Source: Alphaproteobacteria bacterium | GTDB taxonomy: Bacteria; Pseudomonadota; Alphaproteobacteria; Micropepsales; Micropepsaceae | NCBI GenBank assembly: GCA_021324545.1 | Contig: JAJPIX010000009.1 | Span: 1 to 64,000, forward strand | Direction: 5' to 3' | DNA: 64,000 nucleotides | Shown here: piece by piece, positions 19,356 through 29,498 of the stretch | Layout: every line of letters starts with the position of its first letter | Position numbering within the stretch: the first letter of the stretch is position 1 | The notes under the pieces: model-generated | The model's database searches: none | The model's input: only the letters and a program-made list of their open reading frames with translations | Told to the model about the DNA's origin: nothing | Program-made: the position numbers and the translations under genes

Positions 19356-19982
19356 TTATAAAGGCTTAATAACAGCAAGCGCCCCGATCGCGGCCAGCCC
19401 GGCAAGCGGCATGCCTTTCAGGGGCCGGGCATTCCTCGCATTGACGCCGCCCAGCGCATAGAGCGGCCGGACGCATTTGCGCGCGTAAGAACCAAGCCGG
19501 AGCGCGCCGATGGCGGCGCGGCCCGGGTGGCTTGCCGTGGCAAAAACAGGGGACACCAGCAGCGCATCCGCATGGCGGGCACCCGCGGACATGCGCAGCG
19601 AATGTTGCGAGAGGGTGATGAGCCACCCCGGGCGAAGGCTTCGCCAATGCGCGGCTTCGCGCGCGAGCGCCTCGGGCAGGTGCAGGCCATGCGCGCCGAT
19701 GCGCGCGGCAAGCTCCGGATCGCCTGCGACGGAAAGGTAAAGCGCCCGCGCGCGCACAATGGGCATGAGCCCGGCCGCAAGCTTGGCACGGTGGGATGCC
19801 TGGCGCGCCCGCAGGACGATGAGGCTTCCGCGCGGCAGGGCGCGGGCGGCAGCCAGCGGATCGGGCAGCCGCTCGTCATCGGTCAACAGGACAAGCGGCG
19901 GCAACCGGCCGAATGCGCTCGTGCGCCGCATCCGGAAGGCCGCCCTTGCGAGTTGAGCGCGGTCAAGATTGTCTGTGCCCAT
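19356..19982 (-). CDS. thiamine phosphate synthase (ThiE/TenI-like)
   Basis: PPLVLLTDDERLPDPL...GAHGLHLPE...ALLVSPVFATASHPG...PLYALGGVNARNARPL. Confidence 0.85.
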   Translation of the reverse strand: MGTDNLDRAQLARAAFRMRRTSAFGRLPPLVLLTDDERLPDPLAAARALPRGSLIVLRARQASHRAKLAAGLMPIVRARALYLSVAGDPELAARIGAHGLHLPEALAREAAHWRSLRPGWLITLSQHSLRMSAGARHADALLVSPVFATASHPGRAAIGALRLGSYARKCVRPLYALGGVNARNARPLKGMPLAGLAAIGALAVIKPL

Positions 19983-20661
19983 GTCCGATTCCGCCGAAGC
20001 ACTCGCGGCCATTCTTGCGCGCATCGAGGCGGCGCGAAAGAGCGCCATTGCCCCGGCACCCTTCACAACGCTGGTCGCGGTGACGAAGACGCACGGCGAA
20101 GATGTCATCCGCCCGGTACTTCTGGCCGGTCACCGCAGTTTCGGCGAGAACCGGGTGCAGGAAGCAAAGGCCAAATGGCCGGCGCTGAAAGCCGGGTTCC
20201 CCGGCGTCGAGCTGCACCTGATCGGGCCGCTGCAGACCAACAAGGTGCGCGAGGCGGTGGCGCTGTTCGACGTCATCCATACGCTTGACCGGCCAAAGCT
20301 TGCCGATGTCCTGAAGGCGGAATGCGAGCGCGCAAAACGCTGGCCCACGCTCTTCGTCGAAGTGAACACGGGCGAAGAACCGCAGAAGGCGGGCGTTGCG
20401 CCCAAAGACGCCCCTTCCCTGATTGCCCATGCGCGCGACGAACTCGGGCTGCCGGTCAAGGGCCTGATGTGCATCCCGCCGGCGGGCGAGAACCCGGCGC
20501 CGCATTTCGCGCTGCTGCAGAAGCTGGCGCGCGAGACCGGGCTTGCCCTGCTCAGCATGGGCATGAGCGAGGATTTCGAGACCGCAATCCGGTTCGGCGC
20601 CACGCATGTGCGCATCGGCACCGCGATTTTCGGCGCGCGAAAGCAACCCGCGAAGGACTGA
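19981..20661 (+). CDS. YggS family pyridoxal phosphate-dependent homeostasis protein
   Basis: LVAVTKTHGEDVIRPVLLAGHRSFGENRVQEAKAKW...HLIGPLQTNKVREAV...LSMGMSEDFETAIRFGATHVRIGTAIFG. Confidence 0.94.
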   Translation: MSDSAEALAAILARIEAARKSAIAPAPFTTLVAVTKTHGEDVIRPVLLAGHRSFGENRVQEAKAKWPALKAGFPGVELHLIGPLQTNKVREAVALFDVIHTLDRPKLADVLKAECERAKRWPTLFVEVNTGEEPQKAGVAPKDAPSLIAHARDELGLPVKGLMCIPPAGENPAPHFALLQKLARETGLALLSMGMSEDFETAIRFGATHVRIGTAIFGARKQPAKD

Positions 20662-20676
20662 ACCGCCGGCCCGTCT

Positions 20677-21168
20677 TCAGCGCGGCGGCCCGACCTCGAT
20701 CTTCTTCGCCTGCACCTTGGCACTATCCGGCCTTGGAATGCGCAGCCGAAGCACGCCGTTCTCGTAGGACGCCTCGATCGAGCCGGGATCCGGTTCGAAC
20801 GGCAGCCGGAAGCGGCGCAGATAGGTGCCTGAGGCGCGCTCCACCAGATGATAGTGCTTCTTTTCGTCCTTCTCGTCCCTTTCGAATTTCCGTTCGGCCC
20901 GCAGCGTGAGCGTGCCATCGGAATATTCGATGTCGATATCCCGCCGGTCGAGGCCCGGGAGCTCCGCCTTGAGCTCAAGGCCCTTCTCGTCTTCGCTGAT
21001 ATCGACAGCGGGATTGATGAAACCGGCGCCCTGGTGCAGCGGCGGTGTAAAGCCGCGCGTCAGGTCTTCAAACAGCCGGTCCATCTCGCGCCAAAGGCCG
21101 AGGACCGAACCATTGTTGCTCGTAAAGGATGGAAGATTGTTGCGGAAATCGGAAAGCATGCCGGCCAT
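20677..21168 (-). CDS. Hsp20/alpha-crystallin family small heat shock protein
   Basis: NPAVDISEDEKGLELKAELPGLDRRDIDIEYSDGTLTLRAER...YENGVLRLRIPRP; alternative start 21189. Confidence 0.93.
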   Translation of the reverse strand: MAGMLSDFRNNLPSFTSNNGSVLGLWREMDRLFEDLTRGFTPPLHQGAGFINPAVDISEDEKGLELKAELPGLDRRDIDIEYSDGTLTLRAERKFERDEKDEKKHYHLVERASGTYLRRFRLPFEPDPGSIEASYENGVLRLRIPRPDSAKVQAKKIEVGPPR

Positions 21169-21261
21169 TGACACCTCCTGCGCTGGCAATTGCGCTTAGG
21201 TAAAGTGCATGCTTCCAAAGCGTTCCGGGAACTATGGGTGAAATTTGATCGGGCGGCCGGA

Positions 21262-21948
21262 TCAGCGGACAACCGCCGCATTGGCGCCGTTTGCGGCCAG
21301 CGACTGCTGATAGGCAAGCGTTGCGCGCATGCCGAGGTCGGCGTCGAGCCCGTTCCTGCGGATGGCTTCCTGCAGCGCCTGAAGATCGGGCGAGGCGGCT
21401 GTTTGCGCCGAAATGGCCGGCGAGGCCGGATACAGTTGCCGCGGCGCGGCCGCCGCAAGCGGCGCGGGCGAAAGATTTGCGGTCTTTTCCGCCGAAGCTG
21501 CCGCGGGCTTTGGCGGCGGCGGACTGTTCGATGCGACCTGTGTGGGGCCGGCGCCTGCATCCTCGCCCGTCAGCATGGCAAGCACCGTGTCGCCGATGTT
21601 CTTTCCCGTGAATTCCTTGAAGGCCAGATCGGCGAGCGACGTCACAAGCCCGAGCGGGCCGCCATAAAGCGTGTCGCCGGCAATCTGTTCGAAATCGCCG
21701 ATCCGGTCGCCGCTCGAGGCGCGATAAAGCGTGCTGACGACGGGAAGGTGCTGGAGCGGATTGACGATGTCGAGAAGGTTGTCGAACACCGAGCCCATAT
21801 CGGCCGGTTGCGGAGAAGCGGCATTCGCCGCCGTGGACGCGGCCGGCCTGGCCGCGGATGCGGATTGCCTTGCCGGATTCCACGGCGTCTTGTCCACCAT
21901 CGGAAAGATGGTGCCTTTCACGCCCTGGGCGAAATCGGGGACGGCCAT
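21262..21948 (-). CDS. conserved alphaproteobacterial hypothetical protein
   Basis: MAVPDFAQGVKGTIFPMVDK...SVFDNLLDIVNPLQHLPVVSTLYRASSGDRIGDFEQIAGDTLYGGPLG. Confidence 0.7.
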   Translation of the reverse strand: MAVPDFAQGVKGTIFPMVDKTPWNPARQSASAARPAASTAANAASPQPADMGSVFDNLLDIVNPLQHLPVVSTLYRASSGDRIGDFEQIAGDTLYGGPLGLVTSLADLAFKEFTGKNIGDTVLAMLTGEDAGAGPTQVASNSPPPPKPAAASAEKTANLSPAPLAAAAPRQLYPASPAISAQTAASPDLQALQEAIRRNGLDADLGMRATLAYQQSLAANGANAAVVR

Positions 21949-22079
21949 TCTGCTCCCTTTCCGGCAGGACAGAAGCAAGCGCCCTGCCAGCCGCAAAGCG
22001 GCGCAAAGCCCGAGGAAATCGCGCGCGAGGGTCTCGCGCCCGGCAATTTCTGCCGGGGCCCGCAACGCCCCCGCGCGGC

Positions 22080-23198
22080 CTAAAGCAGGTGCCCCGCCCG
22101 CGCCTTGGCCTGGAGATAATGACGGTTGTGGGGATTGTCGGGAAAGGCGTGCGCCACCCGCTCGGCGACCCGGATGCCGCGGGATTTCAGCGCCCCGATC
22201 TTGGCGGGATTGTTGGTGAGAAGGCGCACCGAACGGTAGCCCAGAAGCTTCAGCATCTTCGCCGCAATCGCATAAAGCCGCTCGTCGGGTTCGAAGCCCA
22301 GCCTTTCGTTGGCTTCCATCGTGTCAAATCCCTGATCCTGCAGACGATAGGCCCTGAGCTTGTTGACGAGCCCGATGCCGCGGCCTTCCTGCGCGAGATA
22401 GAGAAGTACGCCGCCGCCGGCTTTCGAAATCGTCCGGATTGCGCCCCGCAGCTGCGCGCCGCAATCGCATTTGAGCGAGCCCAGAAGATCGCCGGTGAAA
22501 CATTCCGAATGAAGCCTGGTCAGCACCGGCTTCTGCGCGGACGGCGCGTTGATCACGACGGCATAATGCTCCGGCCCCACAACGCCCGACCGGAAGGCGA
22601 CAAGCTCTGCCTGCTCGGCGCCTTCGAGCGGCACGCTTGCCCGGGTGACAATCGACAGCGTGCGCGCGCTTTCTTCATCATAGGCGGCGATATCCTTCGC
22701 CCGGATGCGCGCCGCATTGTTGGGCGCGGACGCCCCTTGCGCGGCGACCACCGCTGGCAACAGCCCGGAAAGCTTCGCAAGCCGCACGGCCAGCGCAAGA
22801 TTTTCCGAAATCCGGCCGCGAACCGGTTCAAACGGCCCTTTCATCGGTTCGGCCAGATCCTTCGTGGGGTCGGCGATCGCGCGCAGCTTCGCCATCTGCG
22901 CATCGCGCGGAAGCGGCAGCGCCACGACATCCGGCGTGTAAACCCTGATCTTGAGCGTGCGCGCCCGCGCATGGGTGAGCACCAGAACGGCGGGCTTTCG
23001 CCCCGCAAGCAGCGTCTTCAGCGCGCGGTCCGGCGCCGTTTCCACCGCCAGCGCCAGAACGCCTGCGCTGCCGGAAATCGCCACCGGCCGGCCCGCGCGA
23101 AATGCGGCGACCGCGCGGGCGACATGGACCAGCGCCGCGGACGATGATGCCGCAGCGCCTTTGCCCTTCCGGTGTCCGGCAGTTGACCGCAATGCCAT
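22080..23198 (-). CDS. ribA: GTP cyclohydrolase II with N-terminal degenerate RibB-like region
   Basis: VLTRLHSECFTGDLLGSLKCDCGAQLRGAI...LLYLAQEGRGIGLVNKLRAYRLQDQGFDTMEANERLG. Confidence 0.92.
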   Translation of the reverse strand: MALRSTAGHRKGKGAAASSSAALVHVARAVAAFRAGRPVAISGSAGVLALAVETAPDRALKTLLAGRKPAVLVLTHARARTLKIRVYTPDVVALPLPRDAQMAKLRAIADPTKDLAEPMKGPFEPVRGRISENLALAVRLAKLSGLLPAVVAAQGASAPNNAARIRAKDIAAYDEESARTLSIVTRASVPLEGAEQAELVAFRSGVVGPEHYAVVINAPSAQKPVLTRLHSECFTGDLLGSLKCDCGAQLRGAIRTISKAGGGVLLYLAQEGRGIGLVNKLRAYRLQDQGFDTMEANERLGFEPDERLYAIAAKMLKLLGYRSVRLLTNNPAKIGALKSRGIRVAERVAHAFPDNPHNRHYLQAKARAGHLL

Positions 23199-23260
23199 GG
23201 ACCCCACATACACCTTCGGCCCGGAAAGCGGGTAGAGTGCGGTCCGGCAAAGGAGAATGC

Positions 23261-23944
23261 ATGCCCAGCGCCAGGCGCATATTGCTGGTTGACGACGACC
23301 AGATGCTTCGCAGCTCGCTCGCCGAGCAGTTGGCGGCGAACGGCGAGTTCGCGCCGGTGGAGGCCGCCACCGTTTCCGACGCGCGCGCCAGGGCCCGCGA
23401 AGGCCTTTATGACCTGATGATTCTGGATGTGGGGCTGCCCGACGGCGACGGGCGCGATCTTGCGCGCGATTTCCGCGATCAGGGCGTGACCTGCCCCATC
23501 ATCATGCTGACGGCCGCCGATTCCGACATGGATACGATCAAGGGGCTTGAGGCCGGCGCCAACGACTACATCACCAAGCCGTTCCGCTTTGCCGTGCTTC
23601 TGGCGCGCATGCACGCCCATCTGCGAAGCCATGAACAGAGCGAAGACGCCGTTTACAGGATCGGGCCCTACACCTTCCGTCCCTCGGCCAAAATGCTGAT
23701 CGATGCGGCCGGCAAGAAGATCCGGCTGACCGAAAAGGAAACCAATATCCTGAAATTCCTGCACCGGTCGGGCGAGACGGTGGCGCGCGATACCCTTCTG
23801 CACGAGGTCTGGGGCTATAACCCCGCCGTCACCACCCACACGCTGGAAACCCATATTTACCGTTTGCGCCAGAAGATCGAAGCCAACCCGGCCGAGGCCC
23901 AGATCCTGGTGACGGAAAGCGGCGGCTACCGGCTTTTGGCGTGA
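23261..23944 (+). CDS. OmpR-family response regulator
   Basis: Receiver VDDDQMLR...MILDVGLPDGDG...KPFR plus winged helix EKETNILKFLHRSGETVARDTLLHEVWGY; AAAGGAGAA RBS. Confidence 0.94.
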   Translation: MPSARRILLVDDDQMLRSSLAEQLAANGEFAPVEAATVSDARARAREGLYDLMILDVGLPDGDGRDLARDFRDQGVTCPIIMLTAADSDMDTIKGLEAGANDYITKPFRFAVLLARMHAHLRSHEQSEDAVYRIGPYTFRPSAKMLIDAAGKKIRLTEKETNILKFLHRSGETVARDTLLHEVWGYNPAVTTHTLETHIYRLRQKIEANPAEAQILVTESGGYRLLA

Positions 23945-24071
23945 GGCGCCAGTAGTTTAAAACAATACGGGCGGCGCATGGCTGGCTTGCATTTCCGCCG
24001 GTCTATGCGCACGAGCAAGGCCGGCCTTATTTCTGTTTCCGGACAGCCATGGCCGCCCCTGGAGGCGATGA

Positions 24072-25094
24072 ATGAGCGAGATGAGACAAATTCTTATGGG
24101 CGGCGCCCTGGCGGCGGCCCTGATCATGCCGACGCTCGCCCATGCCGGCGAAGATCGCACCTGGGTGACCAGGCCAAGCCAGAGCTTCAGCACCCATTCC
24201 CTCGACCTGGATCATGTGCTGGGCAATGCCACCATTACCGTGACCGACAGCGGACCGATGACCGTGCAGATTTCCGGGCCGCGCTTTCTGGTGGACCCGA
24301 TGCGCGTTCAGGCGCAGGGCGACAGGCTGACGGTGGAAGGCCCGCGCAACGCCCATCACAGCTTTTCGGTCTGGGACTGGACAAAGTGGTTCGACTATTC
24401 GGACGTGGCCGATGAACATTCGCGCGCGCGCATCGCCATCACGGTGCCGCGCGGCAGCGACGTCAATATCAACAAGCAGATCGGCGACATCACGATGGGC
24501 GACCTGGACGGCCATCTGTATGTCGAGGCCATCAACTCCGACCTGAAGAGCGGGCGGGTTGCCGACGCCAAGATCAAGATCGTGGGCGGCGGCGACACGT
24601 CCATCACGGCCGTGAGAGGCAATCTTTCGATCGATGTGGCCGGTTCCGGCGACGTGAAGGTCGGCAATGTGGGAAGCGCCGACATCGAGGTGGCCGGATC
24701 GGGCGATACGGACATCGGCGATGTGGGCGGCGGTCTCAAGGCGAGCATTGCCGGTTCGGGCGATGTAAGCGTGGGCCGCGTCAACGGACCGGTTTCGCTT
24801 TCGCTTGCCGGTTCCGGCGATGTGCACATCCTGGGCGGCACAGCCGACCCCTTCAAGGTTTCGATGGTCGGCGGCGGCGATGTCATCTTCGGCGGGCAGG
24901 CCAACAATCCGCAGATCAGCGCCATCGGATCGGGCGACGTCTGGATCAAGTCCTATTCCGGCAGCATGTCGTCGAGCGGCATGGCGGATGTGCATGTGGG
25001 CGACGGGCATTTTCCGCCGATGAAGCCGCCGGCGCCGCCCAGCCCGCCGATGCCCGCACCGCCGGCGCCGCCGGCCCCGCCGGCGCATCACTGA
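24072..25094 (+). CDS. secreted GIN-domain (DUF2807-like) protein with Pro-rich tail
   Basis: Signal peptide; repeated (A/G)GSGDV motifs; C-term PPAPPSPPMPAPPAPPAPPAHH. Confidence 0.82.
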   Translation: MSEMRQILMGGALAAALIMPTLAHAGEDRTWVTRPSQSFSTHSLDLDHVLGNATITVTDSGPMTVQISGPRFLVDPMRVQAQGDRLTVEGPRNAHHSFSVWDWTKWFDYSDVADEHSRARIAITVPRGSDVNINKQIGDITMGDLDGHLYVEAINSDLKSGRVADAKIKIVGGGDTSITAVRGNLSIDVAGSGDVKVGNVGSADIEVAGSGDTDIGDVGGGLKASIAGSGDVSVGRVNGPVSLSLAGSGDVHILGGTADPFKVSMVGGGDVIFGGQANNPQISAIGSGDVWIKSYSGSMSSSGMADVHVGDGHFPPMKPPAPPSPPMPAPPAPPAPPAHH

Positions 25095-25097
25095 GCA

Positions 25098-26624
25098 TCA
25101 GTTGCACAGCCCGCTGCCGGACGGCAGCAGCACATAATTCAGCGTGTCGAAGCGCGACCGGCTGGTGATCAGGGACGCCAGCACATTGCCGCGCATGGCA
25201 TCGGATCCGGCCCTGGCGTGCAATATGTCGCGCAGATAAGCCGCCTCGTCCTTCGGCATCTCCGCCTTTCCGCGCCAGACGACAAGGCACTGCCCGCCCC
25301 GGGCTTGGCCGAACACCGAAGGCCGGTAGCCGGGCACGACCACGCGCGAATCGGGCATCACATAGCGGATGTTTCCGCCCAGATCGGCGCCGGACGCGAC
25401 GATGGTTCCCCGGTAGAAGCCGGCGCGTTCCAGCGACTGCGCGTAGGCGGCCATCGGCCAGTATTCGCGGCATGAGTGGCAATGCGCAGCGCCCGTCAGA
25501 TAGACCACCGGGCGGGCGACAAATACGCCGAGCGCAAACAGCCCCGCAAAGGCAAGAAAGATCGTGTTCGCCCTGTCGTCCGCGCCCGACAGCTTTGCCC
25601 GCAGGAACAGCCAGATCGGCAGCGGCATCAGCACAGGAAACACCCAACCCTTGTCGAATCCGGCGCCGCCCAGGACAACAGCTCCCGCCCACATCGCCGC
25701 AACCGCCACAAGCATTGCAACGCCACAGGCCCTGAGCCAGGCAAAGTCGCGTTCGTTGCCGATTCCGGATGCCAACGGTTTCGACGCCCTGCGATAGACA
25801 ATCGGAAATGCCGGGATGAGCGGCACGAGAAATTCAAAGGCCGCCTCGGCGAACCGCACGCTGTTCCGGAGCAAATTGCCCGAGCCCAATGCGGACGCGC
25901 CCGATTCAGCCGCAGCTCCGCCGAGCGCCGCCAGCCAATTGGCCTGCGACCACCACGCATAAGGAACGGCAATCGCGATTGCAGCCAGAAGCGCTCCTGC
26001 CAGGGGCAGCGGGCGCACGCGGCGGCGCAAAGCCGGTGTGAGCGCAATCGCGACCGCAAAGGCGGCCGGCATCAGCGCAAAGACATATGCCGAAAGCGCG
26101 CCAAGCCCGGCCGCGATTCCAAGAAGCAGATAATCGGCAAGCCCGCCCGCGGCGATCGCGCGCGCCAGCGCCCACAGAAACAGGCCGGACATGGCGGCCA
26201 GAAGGATGCTGTGCGTGAAGCCGGCGTGAAAGACGTAACCGGCAGCGAAGGTCGAGAGCAGCCCGAAGACCGACAGCGCCGCAAGCTTGGCATCGCCAAT
26301 GAGGATTCGCGCGGCCGAAAAATAGCCGGCAAACCCCGCCGCCATGATCGCGTATTTCAGAAGGAAGAAGGCAGCCCGGCTGTTTGCGGACACGGCCGCC
26401 ACCGCCCAGGCGAGCCAATCGTAAAGCGGCGGCTCTCCGAAATGACGGGCCCACGGAAAACCCTGGTTGAACAGCATCGGCCCGGCTTCGCCCACCCCGT
26501 AGTTCGGACTGAGCGCAAGCCGCAGGACAAAATGCAGGAGGCAATAAAGGATGAGAATCGAATAGACCGCGCGCGGCCTTTCAAGCAGCGTCCATAGGCC
26601 CTGGGTTCGTGCGGCGCCGTTCAT
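25098..26624 (-). CDS. glycosyltransferase family 39-like membrane protein
   Basis: Polytopic; NYGVGEAGPMLFNQGFPWARHFGEPPLYDWLAW resembles dolichyl-phosphomannose mannosyltransferase-type N-term. Confidence 0.75.
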   Translation of the reverse strand: MNGAARTQGLWTLLERPRAVYSILILYCLLHFVLRLALSPNYGVGEAGPMLFNQGFPWARHFGEPPLYDWLAWAVAAVSANSRAAFFLLKYAIMAAGFAGYFSAARILIGDAKLAALSVFGLLSTFAAGYVFHAGFTHSILLAAMSGLFLWALARAIAAGGLADYLLLGIAAGLGALSAYVFALMPAAFAVAIALTPALRRRVRPLPLAGALLAAIAIAVPYAWWSQANWLAALGGAAAESGASALGSGNLLRNSVRFAEAAFEFLVPLIPAFPIVYRRASKPLASGIGNERDFAWLRACGVAMLVAVAAMWAGAVVLGGAGFDKGWVFPVLMPLPIWLFLRAKLSGADDRANTIFLAFAGLFALGVFVARPVVYLTGAAHCHSCREYWPMAAYAQSLERAGFYRGTIVASGADLGGNIRYVMPDSRVVVPGYRPSVFGQARGGQCLVVWRGKAEMPKDEAAYLRDILHARAGSDAMRGNVLASLITSRSRFDTLNYVLLPSGSGLCN

Positions 26625-26764
26625 GGGCCCCTCGATCTGGCACATATTGGTTCAACGGGCGGGCGGCGCTGCCTGGTCACCCCGGGGCCATTTGGCGAAA
26701 TGATGCTGCAATATCGCCGATTTAGGCCGCGCCGCAAGGCGATCTGCGCGCCCGCCGCCAGTGT

Positions 26765-26778
26765 TTAACGCCCGTTAA
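26765..26778. promoter_or_regulatory. palindrome TTAACG-CC-CGTTAA upstream of PBP1A gene
   Basis: Perfect 6-bp arms, 2-bp spacer, in the intergenic region. Confidence 0.4.
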
Positions 26779-26829
26779 CGCTTGGCGCCTAGAACCGGCC
26801 GCGAGGGCATCCTCCGGAAAGCGACCGGT

Positions 26830-28740
26830 TTGGGCAAACAGGCAAAAGACAAGGCCCCCGCAGCACGCCCGCCGCGCCCGAAGAAGCGCGCGCGCACCTG
26901 GCCTTATGCGCTGACGCTGCTTGCGGCCTGGGGCGCAATTTTTGCCGCGCTCACCATTTCGCACTGGATTTCCAGTCTTCCCGACACGGCCAATCTGCTG
27001 ACGGAAGTATCCGCGCACGACATCACGATTCTGGACGATCGCGGGCGGCTGATCGCGCGCCGCGGCCTGACCCACGGCCAGATGGTGAGCGTGAGCGAGC
27101 TTCCGCCCTATGTGTCCAACGCCTTCATCGCCATCGAGGACCGCCGCTTCCGCGAGCATTTCGGACTGGATCCCATCGGCATGGCGCGCGCGGGCCTGGA
27201 AGACCTCACGCAGGGCGAAGTCGTGCAGGGCGGCTCGACCATCACCCAGCAGCTCGCCAAGAATCTTTTTCTCGATCCCAACCGCACTTTCGACCGCAAG
27301 GTGGAAGAAGCGATTCTCGCGCTCTATCTGGAATCGCGCTACAGCAAGGATCAGATCCTCACGCTTTATCTCAACCGCGTCTATTTCGGCGCCGGCGTTT
27401 ACGGCATCGAGGCCGCGGCCGAGCGCTTTTTCGGCAAGCCCGCCGAGAAACTTTCGCTCACCGAAGCGGCGATGCTGGCGGGCAGCGTGAAGGCGCCCGC
27501 GCGCTACAATCCGCTGGCCGACGCCGATGCTTCCATGGCGCGCGCCAGAGTGGTGCTCGACGCCATGGCCGATGCCGGCTTTATCGACGGCACGACAAAG
27601 GCGCTTGCGGAAGCCACGCGCCCGCGCGTGATGCGCGGCGCTTCCCCGGGCAGCGGCTATTTCGTGGACTGGATTCTGGCAAGGCTCACCAACCCGGCGG
27701 CCGAAGCGCATGAACCCATCATCGTGGAGACGACCTTCGATCTGGATCTTCAGGCCGAGGCCGAGCATGCGGTTGCGGCGGGCCTTGCGCTGGATGGCGC
27801 AAAGCTGAACGCAAGCCAGGCCGCACTCGTGGCGATGACGCCGGACGGGGCGGTGCGCGCCATGGTGGGCGGGCGCAATTACACCGACAGCCCCTACAAT
27901 CGCGCCACCGACGCCGAGCGCCAGCCGGGCTCGGCCTTCAAGCCTTTCGTCTATCTGGCGGCCTTCGAGCGCGGGCGCAAACCCGACGATCTGATGATGG
28001 ACGGACCGGTGGACATTCACGGCTGGAAACCCGCCGATTACGAAGGAAAGTTCGAAGGCGAAATTACGCTGACGCGGGCCTTTGCGGTGTCGTCCAATGC
28101 GGTCGCGGCGCAGCTGACCGAAGAAGTCGGCCCCGGAACCGTGGCGGCCACGGCCCACCGGCTGGGCATCAGTTCCACGCTTGAGGCGGTGCCTTCGATC
28201 GCGCTGGGATCTTCGGAGGTCACGCCGTTCGAGCTGACCGCCGCCTATGTGCCTTTCGCCAACGGCGGCAAGGCTGCTCCGCCCTTTGCCATCCTGCGCA
28301 TCACCACCCGCCGCGGCAAAGTGCTCTTTCAGCGCAAGGCCCCGCCGCCCGTGCAGGTGGCGGCGCCGGAAAGTGCGGCGCTCGTGACCGGCCTGATGGT
28401 GGCCACGGTGACCGAGGGCACCGGACGCGCCGCGAGACTTTCCGAGCGCCCCAGCGCGGGCAAGACCGGCACCACGCAGGATTTCCGCGACGCCTGGTTT
28501 GTGGGCTTCACCGCCGATCTGGTGTGCGGGGTGTGGATCGGCAACGACGACAACGCGCCGATGAAAAAGGCAACCGGCGGCGGGTTGCCCGCGCGAATCT
28601 TCCACGCCTTCATGGAAGAGGCCGAGCAGGGACTGCCGGCGAGGCCGCTTGCGGGAACGACCCTTGTCGCATCCGACGTCACGCCGCGCAAAAAGCCCAC
28701 GACGCTCGACGACATCATCAACGGCCTGTTCGGCGAATGA
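26830..28740 (+). CDS. PBP1A family penicillin-binding protein (transglycosylase/transpeptidase)
   Basis: [30 protein letters not shown], transpeptidase SSNAVAAQL and [17 protein letters not shown]; non-ATG start, TTG 26830 (GGAAAG upstream) or 26782. Confidence 0.93.
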   Translation: MGKQAKDKAPAARPPRPKKRARTWPYALTLLAAWGAIFAALTISHWISSLPDTANLLTEVSAHDITILDDRGRLIARRGLTHGQMVSVSELPPYVSNAFIAIEDRRFREHFGLDPIGMARAGLEDLTQGEVVQGGSTITQQLAKNLFLDPNRTFDRKVEEAILALYLESRYSKDQILTLYLNRVYFGAGVYGIEAAAERFFGKPAEKLSLTEAAMLAGSVKAPARYNPLADADASMARARVVLDAMADAGFIDGTTKALAEATRPRVMRGASPGSGYFVDWILARLTNPAAEAHEPIIVETTFDLDLQAEAEHAVAAGLALDGAKLNASQAALVAMTPDGAVRAMVGGRNYTDSPYNRATDAERQPGSAFKPFVYLAAFERGRKPDDLMMDGPVDIHGWKPADYEGKFEGEITLTRAFAVSSNAVAAQLTEEVGPGTVAATAHRLGISSTLEAVPSIALGSSEVTPFELTAAYVPFANGGKAAPPFAILRITTRRGKVLFQRKAPPPVQVAAPESAALVTGLMVATVTEGTGRAARLSERPSAGKTGTTQDFRDAWFVGFTADLVCGVWIGNDDNAPMKKATGGGLPARIFHAFMEEAEQGLPARPLAGTTLVASDVTPRKKPTTLDDIINGLFGE

Positions 28741-28757
28741 CCGTTCCGGCGCGCGCT

Positions 28758-29498
28758 TCAATGCGCGTGGCTGAGGATAAGGTAGAACACGCTGGGGATG
28801 AGGACCGCATCGTTGATGATGTGCGCAACAATGGTCGGCCACAGGCTGCGCTTGCCCAGGACGTAAACGAAAGACCAGAAGACGCCGAGCGCGCCGGTGA
28901 AAACCGGGATCGACCAGCCGCCCGGCCCCGCCACATAGGAAAAGTGCGCAAGCCCGAAGAAGATGCCCGAGATCACGCATTGCAGCAGCGGGCCGAAGCC
29001 GCCGCGCCGCAGCGCATCCATCAGGAACCCGCGGAAGAAAGTTTCCTCCGCAAAGGCGGCACACGGCCCCACAAGCGCAGAGGCCATCAGGGCATAGGGC
29101 GACAGGAACCCCGGCGCCTTTCCCACCGGCCCCAGCGTGGAATCGAACCAGATGAGCCCGGCCTGCGCCAGAAGAACCACCGCCCAGGCCAGCGCCGTTC
29201 CGCGCCGGTTGAACCCGAGATCGGCAAAACTTTGCCGCCGGACGAGGCAATAAAGATAAACCGGCATCACGCCCGCAATCACATCGGCCGGTCCGACCAG
29301 CGCCAGGTTTTTCAGGACGCGCCACCACACCGCGGGCGCGCCCGCCGGCATCGGCAAGGCTTTGTACCACGGCGATGCGACGTGGATCAGCGCCTGAAGC
29401 AGGGCGATATAAATTGCAAACATCGCCACGCAGATGACGATCGCGCCAATGCGCCGGGACGCGCCCACAGGGGGCACGACGAGCGTATCGGATGTCAT
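28758..29498 (-). CDS. CPBP family intramembrane metalloprotease
   Basis: AEETFFRGFLMDAL (EExxxR) ... FGLAHFSY ... HIINDAV. Confidence 0.9.
   Translation of the reverse strand: MTSDTLVVPPVGASRRIGAIVICVAMFAIYIALLQALIHVASPWYKALPMPAGAPAVWWRVLKNLALVGPADVIAGVMPVYLYCLVRRQSFADLGFNRRGTALAWAVVLLAQAGLIWFDSTLGPVGKAPGFLSPYALMASALVGPCAAFAEETFFRGFLMDALRRGGFGPLLQCVISGIFFGLAHFSYVAGPGGWSIPVFTGALGVFWSFVYVLGKRSLWPTIVAHIINDAVLIPSVFYLILSHAH

Noticed and set aside
16452-19361. 969-aa plus-strand ORF
   Set aside because: Antisense to leuS and DUF3576 gene; composition (His/Arg/Gly-rich) is typical antisense of high-GC coding sequence
24600-25000. DNA-level tandem repeat / CRISPR-like array
   Set aside because: Periodicity reflects GIN-domain protein repeats, not identical DNA repeats with spacers
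26765-26778. Canonical CtrA box
   Set aside because: Spacing between TTAA halves is 6 rather than 7; reported only as a palindrome
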